Assembly: GCA_017302635.1 (NCBI GenBank)
Contig: JAFLCX010000001.1
Span: 372,001 to 436,000 of the forward strand
DNA: 64,000 bases
Origin: Hyphomicrobiales bacterium
Lineage (GTDB): Bacteria > Pseudomonadota > Alphaproteobacteria > Rhizobiales > Beijerinckiaceae
Reading direction: 5' to 3'
The stretch's first letter is position 1; each line of letters starts with the position of its first letter. The notes below the pieces were generated by a model that was not told where the DNA came from, made no database searches, and saw only the letters and a program-made list of their open reading frames with translations. Positions 16,139 to 24,961 of the stretch are shown here, piece after piece. Position numbers and translations under genes: made by a program.

Positions 16139-17131
16139 ATGCGGGGAATGCGACTGGTCCGCTTCATCCTGACCCGGCTCCTTCAGGCGGTGCCCGTGGT
16201 TCTTGGCGTTGTGGTTCTCAATTTCCTGCTGCTGCAATTGGCGCCGGGTGATGCGGCGACTGTTCTTGCCGGCGAAGCCGGGGGGGCTACCCCAGAATAT
16301 GTCGAGCAGCTCCGCGCTCGGTTCGGCCTCGACAAGCCAGTGATCGTACAGCTTGGACTGTACCTGAAGAACATTCTCCTGCTCGATCTCGGCTTCTCGT
16401 TCCGCAACAACGCCCCGGTGCTGGGACTGATCCTCGACCGTCTTTGGCCGACCCTGCTCCTGATGGGCGCGACGCTTGTCGTGTCGGTCGGCGGTGGCGT
16501 TGTCCTTGGCGTCATCGCTGCACTCGGCGTCCGGACCTGGCGCGACCACCTGATCTCCATTGTCGCGGTCATTGCCTATGCCACGCCGCTTTTCTGGATC
16601 GGGCTGATGCTCATCCTCGTCTTCTCCATCCGCCTCGACTGGTTTCCGACCTCTGGCATGGAGAATGTCGTCGCGTTTCATGAGGGCTGGGCCCGAGTGT
16701 TCGATATCGCACGTCATCTCGTGTTGCCGACCATCACGCTCTCGCTCTTCTATCTGGCGCTCTACACGCGGCTGATGCGCGCCACGGTGCTGGAACAAAG
16801 AGGAGCGGAATACGCGACGACGGCCCGCGCGAAAGGACTGACCGAGCGTGCGATCACTCTACGCCATGTCCTGCGGAACGCGCTGCTCCCCGTCATCACC
16901 ATGGCCGGGGTGCAGGTCGGTGCCCTGCTGGGCGGTTCGGTCGTCGTCGAGACGGTGTTTGCATGGCCGGGATTGGGCCAACTCGCGTATCAGTCGCTGT
17001 TCGCGCGGGACTTCAACCTGCTGCTGGGTATTTTCTTCCTCTCGGCCTGCCTGGTCGTGATCGTGAACATCCTCGTTGATGTGATCTATGTCCTCCTCGA
17101 TCCCCGGATCCGGGTCGGAGGCCAATCATGA
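16139..17131 (+). CDS. ABC transporter permease, DppB type
   Basis: 330 aa inner-membrane protein; ATG 16139 preceded by GGGAGAG. The N-terminal half has the DppB hallmark FILTRLLQAVPVVLGVVVLN and LAPGDAATVLAGEAG; the coupling loop (YATTARAKGLTERAITLRH) lies near residue 220, followed by GGSVVVETVFAWPGLGQL. About six membrane helices. It forms the channel with the DppC-type partner, whose ATG overlaps its stop codon. Confidence 0.94.
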   Translation: MRGMRLVRFILTRLLQAVPVVLGVVVLNFLLLQLAPGDAATVLAGEAGGATPEYVEQLRARFGLDKPVIVQLGLYLKNILLLDLGFSFRNNAPVLGLILDRLWPTLLLMGATLVVSVGGGVVLGVIAALGVRTWRDHLISIVAVIAYATPLFWIGLMLILVFSIRLDWFPTSGMENVVAFHEGWARVFDIARHLVLPTITLSLFYLALYTRLMRATVLEQRGAEYATTARAKGLTERAITLRHVLRNALLPVITMAGVQVGALLGGSVVVETVFAWPGLGQLAYQSLFARDFNLLLGIFFLSACLVVIVNILVDVIYVLLDPRIRVGGQS

Positions 17132-17958
17132 ATACGTCGTTCCGGGTCCGCTTTCTGGGCAATCCGCGTGTGCTGCTGGGCTTGATCTGGCTGGCTCTTG
17201 TCGTGATCGGCGCGGTTGCGGCACCTCTGATTGCGCCGCTTGATCCATTTGCCATCTCGGGCAAGCCGTTCGTGCGGCCGCTTGACGGCTTTCTATTCGG
17301 AACCGACTCGCTGGGTCGAAGCGTGTGGTCTGGCCTCGTTCATGGTGCACGCACCACCTTGCTGATCGCCGTGATCGCCACGGTGGCGGCTGTGGCATTT
17401 GGCGGATTGCTGGGGGCCTTGTCGGGCTTTTATGGCGGGCGCGTGGATAACATCCTGATGCGCTTGACCGAGTTCTTCCAGACCATTCCGTCTTTCATCT
17501 TCGCGATCCTGCTGGTCGCCGTTCTGTCTCCGTCAACGACGAGCGTTGTCGTGGCAATTGCAACGGTGAGCTGGCCGCCGATCGCGCGGATCGTGCGAGC
17601 CGAGGTCATGTCGCTCCGGTCCAGAGAGTTCATCCAGGCTGCGATCACGCTCGGCGAGAGCGATTCCGTGATCCTTTTCAGACAGATCCTTCCCAATGCC
17701 CTGTCGCCCCTGATTGTCACCGGGTCGCTTCTCGTTGCAACTGCGATCCTGACCGAATCCGCACTCTCGTTCCTCGGTCTGGGGGCCCCCAACTTCATGA
17801 GCTGGGGCTTCATGATTGGTGCCGGCCGAAGCTTCCTGCGCGACGCTTGGTGGCTGGTCGCCATCCCGGGCATCGCCATCCTGCTGACGGTGCTCAGCAT
17901 CAATCTGGTGGGCGAAGGTTTGAACGATGCCCTCAACCCGAGGCTTCGCACCCCATGA
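17128..17958 (+). CDS. ABC transporter permease, DppC type
   Basis: 276 aa with ATGA overlap at both ends. The DppC pattern is intact: IAPLDPFAISGKP, then FGTDSLGRSVWSGLVHGART, the coupling loop REFIQAAITLGESD and LTESALSFLGLGAPNFMSWG near the C-terminus. Second membrane subunit of the importer encoded at 14477-19679. Confidence 0.94.
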   Translation: MNTSFRVRFLGNPRVLLGLIWLALVVIGAVAAPLIAPLDPFAISGKPFVRPLDGFLFGTDSLGRSVWSGLVHGARTTLLIAVIATVAAVAFGGLLGALSGFYGGRVDNILMRLTEFFQTIPSFIFAILLVAVLSPSTTSVVVAIATVSWPPIARIVRAEVMSLRSREFIQAAITLGESDSVILFRQILPNALSPLIVTGSLLVATAILTESALSFLGLGAPNFMSWGFMIGAGRSFLRDAWWLVAIPGIAILLTVLSINLVGEGLNDALNPRLRTP

Positions 17959-19679
17959 GCAGCGCCAAGCCTCAGTCATCCGCCGCAGGCGTCAGCGAGC
18001 CGGTTCTCGAAATCCGCGACCTGTCAGTGTCGCTGCCGGCCTGGGCTGACCGACCACGTGCGGTGAATTCCGTGTCGCTGACGGTCGGCCGGGGCGAAAC
18101 GCTTTGCGTGGTCGGTGAATCCGGATCAGGCAAATCGGTGATGGCGAGATCCATCCTCCGCCTTCTGCCGGAACCGCATCTGCGGATATCGGGAGGCGCC
18201 ATCCTGCTCGATGGCGAGGACCTGGCGAGGGCGGATGACCGGCGCATGCGCCAGATTCGCGGCGGCGAAATTGCCATGATCTTTCAAGAACCCATGGTCT
18301 CGCTCAATCCGCTCATGACTGTAGGGCGCCAGATCGACGAGATTCTCGAGGTTCATACCAGCTGGGGCAAGGCCGAGCGGCGGCGGCGCGTGATTGCAAC
18401 TTTCGAAGACGTTCGTCTTCCCGAGCCGGAACGCATTGTCGATGCTTACCCGCATGAACTCTCGGGCGGCCAGCGCCAGCGCGTGATGATCGCGATGAGC
18501 CTCGTGCTCGAGCCAAAACTGATTATCGCGGACGAACCCACAACTGCACTGGATGTGACAACGGAAGCCCAGATCCTGACCCTGCTGAAGGAGTTGCAGA
18601 CCAAGCACGGAACCGCTTTGCTGTTCATCACCCACAATTTCGGCGTCGTGGCCGAGATTGCCGATCGCGTGGCCGTCATGCGGTTCGGGGAACTGGTCGA
18701 GTACGGTCCGGCCGCCAATGTGCTCGACAACCCACAGCATGCTTACACCAAGGCGCTGATCAATGCCGTGCCCAGCCTTGTGCCGCGCAAGCATCCGCCA
18801 CGCAACGCGGAAGCCCTGTCCGAGCCAATCCTGACCGTCCGTGGTCTGGAGAAGACCTATGGCAGGCCCCAATCAGGCCCAAACTGGTTATCCCGAATCC
18901 TGCCCGGTCTTGGTCAAGGCCGGCGCAGTGCCGTCCGAGCCGTGAACAAGGTCGATCTCGACATCCGGCGCGGCAGCGCGGTGGCGTTGGTCGGAGAGTC
19001 CGGATCCGGCAAATCGACTTTGGCCCGCTGCCTGATTGGTCTCGAACAGGCCGATGCAGGATCAGCCGTGGTTGCAGGCGACCAGATCGTCGGGCTTAGC
19101 CGAAAAGGTTGGCGGCCCCTTCGATCGAGGGTCCAGATGGTCTTCCAGGATCCCTTCGCCTCGCTCAACCCGCGGACCAAGGTTGGCGATATCATTGCCC
19201 GTGGTGCAATCCTTCAGGGCGAAAGCGCGGATGCTGCCTTGAGCCAGGCCCGGAACCTGCTGGATCTGGTTGGGCTCGATGCCAAAGCGGCCGAGCGCTT
19301 CCCGCATGAATTCTCCGGCGGTCAACGGCAGCGGATCGGGATTGCCAGGGCGTTGGCGGTGAAGCCCGACATCCTGATTGCCGATGAACCGGTTTCGGCT
19401 CTCGATGTATCCGTTCAGAAGCAGGTGCTCGACCTGCTGGATGATCTTCGGCGTCAGTTCAATCTGACGATGCTTTTCATCACGCATGATCTTCGTGTGG
19501 CGGCACATGTCTGTGAAGACATCATCGTGCTGAAAAACGGAACGATCGTCGAGCGCGGCACGACGGCGGACATCTTCGCCAATCCTCAGCATGAATACAC
19601 GCGCACCCTGCTCTCCTCCGTACCCGGACGGAACTGGCAGCAGACGATTCCCGACGGTTATCCTGCCCGCCACGTCTGA
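17955..19679 (+). CDS. ABC transporter ATP-binding protein, fused DppD-DppF type
   Basis: 574 aa from ATG 17955, overlapping the DppC-type stop; a longer frame upstream lies inside that gene. Two complete ABC domains occur in one chain. The first has GESGSGKS near residue 57, MIFQEPMVSLNP and LSGGQRQRV; the second starts near residue 290 (PILTVRGLEKTYGR) with GESGSGKST, MVFQDPFASLNP, FSGGQRQRIGIARAL and DEPVSALDVSVQKQVLDLL. In many bacteria these are two genes, dppD and dppF; the fused form is common in alphaproteobacteria. It powers the peptide/opine-type importer. Confidence 0.94.
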   Translation: MSSAKPQSSAAGVSEPVLEIRDLSVSLPAWADRPRAVNSVSLTVGRGETLCVVGESGSGKSVMARSILRLLPEPHLRISGGAILLDGEDLARADDRRMRQIRGGEIAMIFQEPMVSLNPLMTVGRQIDEILEVHTSWGKAERRRRVIATFEDVRLPEPERIVDAYPHELSGGQRQRVMIAMSLVLEPKLIIADEPTTALDVTTEAQILTLLKELQTKHGTALLFITHNFGVVAEIADRVAVMRFGELVEYGPAANVLDNPQHAYTKALINAVPSLVPRKHPPRNAEALSEPILTVRGLEKTYGRPQSGPNWLSRILPGLGQGRRSAVRAVNKVDLDIRRGSAVALVGESGSGKSTLARCLIGLEQADAGSAVVAGDQIVGLSRKGWRPLRSRVQMVFQDPFASLNPRTKVGDIIARGAILQGESADAALSQARNLLDLVGLDAKAAERFPHEFSGGQRQRIGIARALAVKPDILIADEPVSALDVSVQKQVLDLLDDLRRQFNLTMLFITHDLRVAAHVCEDIIVLKNGTIVERGTTADIFANPQHEYTRTLLSSVPGRNWQQTIPDGYPARHV

Positions 19680-19741
19680 GTCGTCCTTTCCCGCTCTTTG
19701 CGTCGACTCCGGCCCACACGGTGCCACCGAGCTTAGATTGG

Positions 19742-21058
19742 TCAGACGCCGTTCAAATCCTCCGCAAAGGCGAGAAGAAGCGCGTCTTGGCCGGGCCATG
19801 ACATCAGCTGGAGCGCGGAAGGCAACCCGGCCGATGTGGTTCCATTCGGAAGGCTGATGCCACACAGATCGAGGCAGTTTCCGAGCCGGGTGTAGAACGA
19901 CATCGGAATCGCTTTGTCATCGACCTCGCTCAATGGAATCGCCGGAAGCGGCGTGCTGGGGGTGGCAAACATACCGAAATGTCCCAGCTTTTGCCGGAAC
20001 TCCGCGATCGCCTTCTTGAGCGCTTCCTGCGCAGCTTCATACGCAGCATCGTCGATCGCTCGTCCTGAAAGAACGCGCTGGCGGACATAAGGATCGAGCG
20101 GGGTGTTGGCGTCTTCGACCACAAGCTTGTGATGCCTGTAAGCGTCATAGGAGACAATTCGGCCATTGAGTGCCTGATATTCGGTCAATTCCTTCGGCAA
20201 AACGAAGGTTTCGACGATATGCCCGCGGGCCCGCAACGCTTCAAGTGATCGACTGAAAGCCTGAAGGATATCGGGGTCGCACGGCTGGAGCTGTTCGAAG
20301 ACCGGAACACCAATCCGCAAGGGGCGGGAATTCGCCGGGATCCCGACCGACTGATTGCTGAGAACCGAAAACAGCAATCGCGCATCACCGACGGTTCTGG
20401 TGATGGGCCCCAAAGTGTCAAAGGTCGGACTCAAAGCTGCCACGCCTTCGAGCGGGATCAGCCCGAAACTCGGCTTGAAGCCCACAAGTCCGCAGAGTGA
20501 AGCCGGAATGCGGATCGATCCACCCGTATCGGAGCCGATTGCTGCAGGCGCGAGTCCGGCCGCCACGGCAACCGCTGATCCGCTGCTCGAACCGCCCGGA
20601 ACCCGATGCACGTTCCGATCGATCGGATTCCACGGCGTTCCCACGGCATAGTTCGTGCCCCAGCCTCCAAGGGCGAATTCAACCATGTTGGTCATGCCGA
20701 TGATAATCGCGCCCACGTCGATCAGGCGCTGGATCGCAGGCGCCGTCGGGCCATCCGCCATTCCGCGATAGCACTTCGAGCCGAACCCCGGGACCCGCCC
20801 CCTGATCCGCGCCAAATCCTTGACGGCGATTGGCACGCCATGAAGGGGGCCAACCGGGCCAGACTGCTTCAACCTGCGATCCAGTTCCTGCGCCCGCTGT
20901 CCGGCAGAATCCGCAAAAACCTCGGCAAAGGCGTGCAGGCCTTCATTTTCCGCCGTAATCCTTTCGAGATATTCCTCAAGAATGGATCGGCTTGAAACTT
21001 GGCCACTTCTGCACAAGTCAGCTATGTCGGTAACAGTCAGTCCGGATCGGCTTTTCAT
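19742..21058 (-). CDS. amidase (amidase signature family)
   Basis: 438 aa. The Ser-cisSer-Lys triad is readable: Lys80 in GVPIAVKD, Ser157 in PGGSSSGSA and Ser181 in SDTGGSIRIPA, with the normal 24-residue spacing between the two serines. The enzyme hydrolyses a carboxamide to acid and ammonia in the cytoplasm; substrate specificity cannot be read, and GatA is unlikely because no GatB/C neighbours exist. It is convergent with the Dpp-type operon and lies 58 bp downstream of a LysR gene on the same strand. It could process an amide imported by either flanking ABC system. Confidence 0.9.
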   Translation of the reverse strand: MKSRSGLTVTDIADLCRSGQVSSRSILEEYLERITAENEGLHAFAEVFADSAGQRAQELDRRLKQSGPVGPLHGVPIAVKDLARIRGRVPGFGSKCYRGMADGPTAPAIQRLIDVGAIIIGMTNMVEFALGGWGTNYAVGTPWNPIDRNVHRVPGGSSSGSAVAVAAGLAPAAIGSDTGGSIRIPASLCGLVGFKPSFGLIPLEGVAALSPTFDTLGPITRTVGDARLLFSVLSNQSVGIPANSRPLRIGVPVFEQLQPCDPDILQAFSRSLEALRARGHIVETFVLPKELTEYQALNGRIVSYDAYRHHKLVVEDANTPLDPYVRQRVLSGRAIDDAAYEAAQEALKKAIAEFRQKLGHFGMFATPSTPLPAIPLSEVDDKAIPMSFYTRLGNCLDLCGISLPNGTTSAGLPSALQLMSWPGQDALLLAFAEDLNGV

Positions 21059-21116
21059 ACCGGTTTGTGGCCCATCCTGCGAACGTCGTCCAGCAGTTGC
21101 AGGCCTTTTCGGTCAA

Positions 21117-22001
21117 TCAAGTGACTGGAATCGAGAGCTTGAGAAACCAGTCGCGCACCCGCTTTGCGCCGGGTGACAGCGGCGGCCCCTTGGGCGTGAC
21201 AAGGAAATAGCTGAATTCTGTAGGGTAGCTTCGGCCGAATGGGTTGACCAAGGTTCCGGACGTCAACTCGGCCTGAACGAGCCACTTCGCGAAAAGCGAT
21301 ATCCCAAGACCGTTGATCGTTGAACTCAGCTGAAAATGGCGATCCTCCAGCATCATGCTGGGCTGGTCGGAACGAAGGGCGATATCGCAGCCTGCTGACC
21401 ATTCCGCCCACATCCGTTTGTCATCAACGTGCAGCAAGGTGCAGCGCGCGACATCTTCAGGGCTTTCGATCGCCAGACGATCACGGTACTCCGGGCTGCA
21501 GACGACGACCAGCCGTTCATCCCACAACTTGACCGCATCGACGCCCGACCAGTTGCCTTTGCCCCACTGGATGCCGAAATCGGCGAAGGCGCGTGGATCG
21601 GCAAAATCAACAAACGTGTTGTTGTGATTGAGCAGGACAATCTCGACATCAGGACAGGATTGCTGCAAGCGGCTCACATTCGCCGAGACGAGGCGGCTGG
21701 CAAACATCGGCACCAGCGCCACACGAACGCTGGTTTTGCGCCGGGTCACAAGGTCAATGCCCTCTCCGATCTGCTGCAGGCCGGCATCGACATGCCGCGC
21801 AAGGCTGATCCCTTCATCCGTGAGTTCGAGCCCATGCGCCGTGCGGCTGAAGAGCACGACCCCGAGATCCGCCTCGAGCTTCTTGATGTGATAGCTGACG
21901 GAGCTTTGCGTGCTTCCGAAATGCCGGGCAGCCTTCGTGACGCTGCCGTAGCGCGCGACGCTGTCGAAAACATGGATCGAATTGATATTCCGGATTCGCA
22001 T
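21117..22001 (-). CDS. LysR family transcriptional regulator, GcvA-like
   Basis: 294 aa from ATG 22001; a GTG at 22025 with GGGG 5 nt upstream is an alternative, but the ATG gives the usual N-terminal length (INSIHVFDSVARYGSVTKAA). The helix-turn-helix HFGSTQSSVSYHIKKLEADLG and the RTAHGLELTDEG wing resemble the GcvA/AmpR branch. It is divergent from the Liv-type importer, with a nested dyad between them, so it most likely controls that importer and the linked catabolic genes, and perhaps the amidase downstream of it. Confidence 0.9.
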   Translation of the reverse strand: MRIRNINSIHVFDSVARYGSVTKAARHFGSTQSSVSYHIKKLEADLGVVLFSRTAHGLELTDEGISLARHVDAGLQQIGEGIDLVTRRKTSVRVALVPMFASRLVSANVSRLQQSCPDVEIVLLNHNNTFVDFADPRAFADFGIQWGKGNWSGVDAVKLWDERLVVVCSPEYRDRLAIESPEDVARCTLLHVDDKRMWAEWSAGCDIALRSDQPSMMLEDRHFQLSSTINGLGISLFAKWLVQAELTSGTLVNPFGRSYPTEFSYFLVTPKGPPLSPGAKRVRDWFLKLSIPVT

Positions 22002-22054
22002 CACAGGATGTCCGAGCACCTTCACTCAAGCCCCAGCATACCATCGAAAAATTA

Positions 22055-22082
22055 GATATCGAGCGCAAATCTTTGCGATATC
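22055..22082. promoter_or_regulatory. nested dyads in the LysR/Liv divergent promoter
   Basis: An outer dyad GATATCG (22055-22061) / CGATATC (22076-22082) encloses an inner one, CGCAAA-TC-TTTGCG (22064-22077). It sits between LysR (start 22001) and the livG-like gene (start 22142), the expected place for a LysR operator. No footprint evidence; no other copy noticed. Confidence 0.5.
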
Positions 22083-22141
22083 CAGCGCATTGGCCGGCTC
22101 CTAGACTTCCCCTAGGCGTCCTCGTTGAACGGTCACGCAAG

Positions 22142-22909
22142 ATGGCAGAAACGATCCTCCGCGTTGAAATGCTCGTCAAAAACTTTGGCGGGGTGAAAGC
22201 GGTTCGCGATCTGTCGTTCGAGGTGTCAGCAGGCGAAATTCTGGGACTCATTGGCCCGAACGGGTCCGGAAAATCGACAACGGTGAATGTGCTAGCGGGC
22301 CTGATTCCGCCCACATCCGGTTCGATCCGCCTCGGGCCTCACTCGATCGAAAACCTGCCGGAGACAGAGCGTGTCGCCAAGGGTCTCGCGCGCACCTTCC
22401 AGACGGCGCGGGTCTTTCCTGAATTCTCGGTCCGACGTCACGTGACCATGGGATGCCATACGATCCGGCGAAGCAATCCTTTCGCGTCGGTCCTGCCGTT
22501 GGGCTTCTCATCCCGCGAGGATGCTGAAACCGCGCGGCATGTCGACGATGTCTTGCAACTCTGCTCGCTGGCCCAGATTGCCGATCGCCCGGTCGGAAGC
22601 ATTTCTTCAGCGCAACAGCGCTTTCTCATGATTGCGACTGCGCTCGCTTCGAAACCGCGTATCCTGCTGGTGGATGAACCGGCAGCCGGACTTGTCGAGC
22701 ATGAACGACAGAGCCTCGCGGAACTCATCCGCGGTATCCGCCAGCGCGGGATCGCGGTGGTCATCATTGAGCACCACATGGCGTTGATCATGGCGCTCTG
22801 CGACCGGATCGTGGTGCTAAATTTCGGCTCCAAGATTGCTGAAGGCAGTCCGGCTGAAATCCGCGCCAATCCCGCCGTCATCGATGCCTATCTTGGTGAG
22901 GCGGCCTGA
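22142..22909 (+). CDS. branched-chain amino acid-type ABC transporter ATP-binding protein, LivG type
   Basis: 255 aa from ATG 22142; the frame extends upstream without similarity. Walker A is GPNGSGKST, the Q-loop is in LARTFQTARVF and Walker B is ILLVDEPAAGL. The signature motif is SSAQQRF, where LivG proteins usually have YGQQR-like or SGGQ sequences, so the motif is divergent but aligned. It begins a seven-gene run that continues with LivF, binding protein, LivH, LivM and three catabolic enzymes. Liv-family importers also carry aromatic or short-chain carboxylates. Confidence 0.92.
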   Translation: MAETILRVEMLVKNFGGVKAVRDLSFEVSAGEILGLIGPNGSGKSTTVNVLAGLIPPTSGSIRLGPHSIENLPETERVAKGLARTFQTARVFPEFSVRRHVTMGCHTIRRSNPFASVLPLGFSSREDAETARHVDDVLQLCSLAQIADRPVGSISSAQQRFLMIATALASKPRILLVDEPAAGLVEHERQSLAELIRGIRQRGIAVVIIEHHMALIMALCDRIVVLNFGSKIAEGSPAEIRANPAVIDAYLGEAA

Positions 22910-22910
22910 C

Positions 22911-23612
22911 ATGCTGGCGCTGCGGGACATTCGTGTCAGCTATGGAGCCATTGAGGTGGTTCATGGTGTCAGCATCGATGTGGCAGCCGGTGAATGCGTG
23001 GCGCTCATCGGCGCGAATGGCGCGGGAAAGTCATCGACGCTGAAGGCGATCTGCGGCCTCGTTCCGGTCTCAGGCGGCTCCGTCCAGTTCGAAGGACGCG
23101 ACATCACCAATGCGAGCGGACATGCTGTTGTTCAGGCGGGCATCACCATGTGCCCCGAAGGACGCCAGGTCTTCCCGCAGATGAGCGTCATCCAGAACCT
23201 GCGCATGGGGGCCTACACCCGCACGGACAAGGACCAGGACGCTGATCTGGCGCGGATGATGGATATGTTCCCGATCCTTCGGGAGCGTCAGTCGCAGGCG
23301 GCAGGCAAACTTTCGGGTGGCGAGCAGGAAATGCTGGCCATTGCACGGGCGCTGATGGCGCGTCCGCGCATTTGTCTCTTCGACGAACCCTCGCTGGGGC
23401 TCGCGCCAAAAATCGTGGCCAGCGTCTTCGAAACCCTGGCGCAGATCAAGGCCATGGGAATGACCATCCTGCTGGTCGAACAGAACTCGATGATGGCCCT
23501 GAATCTGGCTGACAGGGCTTACCTCTTCGAAGCAGGCAAGATTGTCATGGCAGGTCCGGCGAAGGAGATGAAGAGCCACCCCGATGTGATGCGTGCCTAT
23601 CTCGGCCACTGA
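22911..23612 (+). CDS. branched-chain amino acid-type ABC transporter ATP-binding protein, LivF type
   Basis: 233 aa from ATG 22911, 1 bp after the LivG-type stop. Walker A GANGAGKSS, then MCPEGRQVFPQMSV (LivF hallmark), signature LSGGEQEMLAIARAL, Walker B CLFDEPSLGLAP and the LVEQNSMMALNLADRAYLF segment are all intact. Second ATPase of the importer. Confidence 0.94.
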   Translation: MLALRDIRVSYGAIEVVHGVSIDVAAGECVALIGANGAGKSSTLKAICGLVPVSGGSVQFEGRDITNASGHAVVQAGITMCPEGRQVFPQMSVIQNLRMGAYTRTDKDQDADLARMMDMFPILRERQSQAAGKLSGGEQEMLAIARALMARPRICLFDEPSLGLAPKIVASVFETLAQIKAMGMTILLVEQNSMMALNLADRAYLFEAGKIVMAGPAKEMKSHPDVMRAYLGH

Positions 23613-23613
23613 A

Positions 23614-23648
23614 TTTTCTGTCGACTGCTCAAGCTAGCTGACAGAAAA
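23614..23648. repeat. inverted repeat TTTTCTGTC / GACAGAAAA before the binding-protein gene
   Basis: Nine-base arms at 23614-23622 and 23640-23648 enclose 17 bp containing AGCTAGCT. It lies directly after the livF-like stop and about 80 bp before the binding-protein ATG. The A/T-rich arms make it look like a terminator read from either side, but no U-run of its own follows; an operator for separate control of the binding protein is equally possible. Confidence 0.4.
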
Positions 23649-23730
23649 ACAACGGTAAAACAATACTATAATCGGCATTCTGGCCTGTTCTGGCCAGCAC
23701 GTGTTCGAACCAAAAACAAGGGAGGAAACG

Positions 23731-24945
23731 ATGTCCAGTCGAACAATAACCGGTGCTGTCGCGGCGCTGACGATAGCCTTGACGGCCAGTTCAGGCTTCG
23801 CAGCCGAGAAGAAGCTCACGATCGGCGTCGCCGATGCGCTGACAGGTGGCGGCGCGGTTTACGGCCTGCCGCAAGCCAATGCCGTGAAAATGGCGGCAGA
23901 TGAGATCAATGCAGCCGGAGGCATCAAGGTCGGGTCAGACAATTACAAGATCGACGTCATCGCTTACGACGACAAGGCCAACCCGACCGAAGCAACGAAT
24001 GCCGTCCGCAAACTGATCGACCGGGATGGCGTCAAGTACATTCTGGGCTTCTGCTGCTCTGGTTCCACCAGCGCTGTTGCTTCGTTCATCGGAAACGAGA
24101 AGGCGGTGATGCTGGTTGGCAACGCAGCCGAGCGTTCCATCACCACGAAGAAGATTCCCAATCTGGTCCGGACCCGCCCGCCGGCGGATTACACCGGTCA
24201 GGCAGCTGGCACGTTTATCGCGCGGAAAGGCCACAAGCGGATTGCCGTTCTCGGGGCGCTCGACGTCGGTTTCTATGCTCAATACGTGGATGCCGTTGAA
24301 CGCGAGGTCAAGAAAACCGGCGGCGAGATCATCGCCCGCGAAGTCTTCTCGCTGAGAGACCGCGACATGACGCCCCAACTGACCAAGATCCGCGGGCTCA
24401 ACCCCGATGCCATCCTTGTTGTCGGCTATGTTGAACCAGCCGCCTTCGTCTACCGGCAGGCGGTCGAACTAGGCATGAATATCCCGCGTTATGGCTTCAC
24501 CAGCGGCAGCGAGGAACAGTTCCTGCGCGTGACCACCTCCGAACAGATGGAAGGTGTCTGGGATTTGCGCCCGACGGAGCTGACCCTGCTGTCCGCGACC
24601 AAGAACGGCATCGCTTACCACGCGAACTACACGAAGAAATACAATGCTTCGCCTTCGCCAAGCTCTCCCTATGCCTATGATCAGCTCTACGTGCTCAAGG
24701 CAGCAATCGAGGCCGCCGGCACGGTCGATGACACCGTCGTCGTCGCCAAGGCCATTCGCGGGCTGCCGGTGCCTCCGCAGGTGGTGATGCAGTACCAGCC
24801 GGTCGACGGGAAGATGTTCGACGTCAACGGGCAGGCCTACACCTCCAACGGAGCCTTCCAGTGGCAGAAGGGCAAGTGGGTGTTCGTCGAGGACCTGCCC
24901 TCGGACTCGAAGGCCTACTCGCAGTTCCTCAGCACGCTGAACTGA
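23731..24945 (+). CDS. ABC transporter substrate-binding protein, LivK type
   Basis: 404 aa from ATG 23731, preceded by GGAGG at the right distance. Sec signal peptide (TITGAVAALTIALTASS ending in GFAA). The mature protein begins KKLTIGVADALTGGGAVYG and shows NAVKMAADEINAAGGI and DDKANPTEATNAVRKL, typical of periplasmic Leu/Ile/Val-type binding proteins that also bind aromatic acids, amides and short-chain acids. The binding-site specificity cannot be read. The catabolic genes downstream suggest a carboxylic acid ligand. Confidence 0.93.
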   Translation: MSSRTITGAVAALTIALTASSGFAAEKKLTIGVADALTGGGAVYGLPQANAVKMAADEINAAGGIKVGSDNYKIDVIAYDDKANPTEATNAVRKLIDRDGVKYILGFCCSGSTSAVASFIGNEKAVMLVGNAAERSITTKKIPNLVRTRPPADYTGQAAGTFIARKGHKRIAVLGALDVGFYAQYVDAVEREVKKTGGEIIAREVFSLRDRDMTPQLTKIRGLNPDAILVVGYVEPAAFVYRQAVELGMNIPRYGFTSGSEEQFLRVTTSEQMEGVWDLRPTELTLLSATKNGIAYHANYTKKYNASPSPSSPYAYDQLYVLKAAIEAAGTVDDTVVVAKAIRGLPVPPQVVMQYQPVDGKMFDVNGQAYTSNGAFQWQKGKWVFVEDLPSDSKAYSQFLSTLN

Positions 24946-24961
24946 TCGGGCGGACAGGCCG

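Noticed and set aside
14960..16798. 612-codon open frame on the minus strand
   Set aside because: It lies antisense to the binding-protein and DppB-type genes, has low-complexity charged composition and no family similarity; long antisense frames are common in GC-rich DNA.
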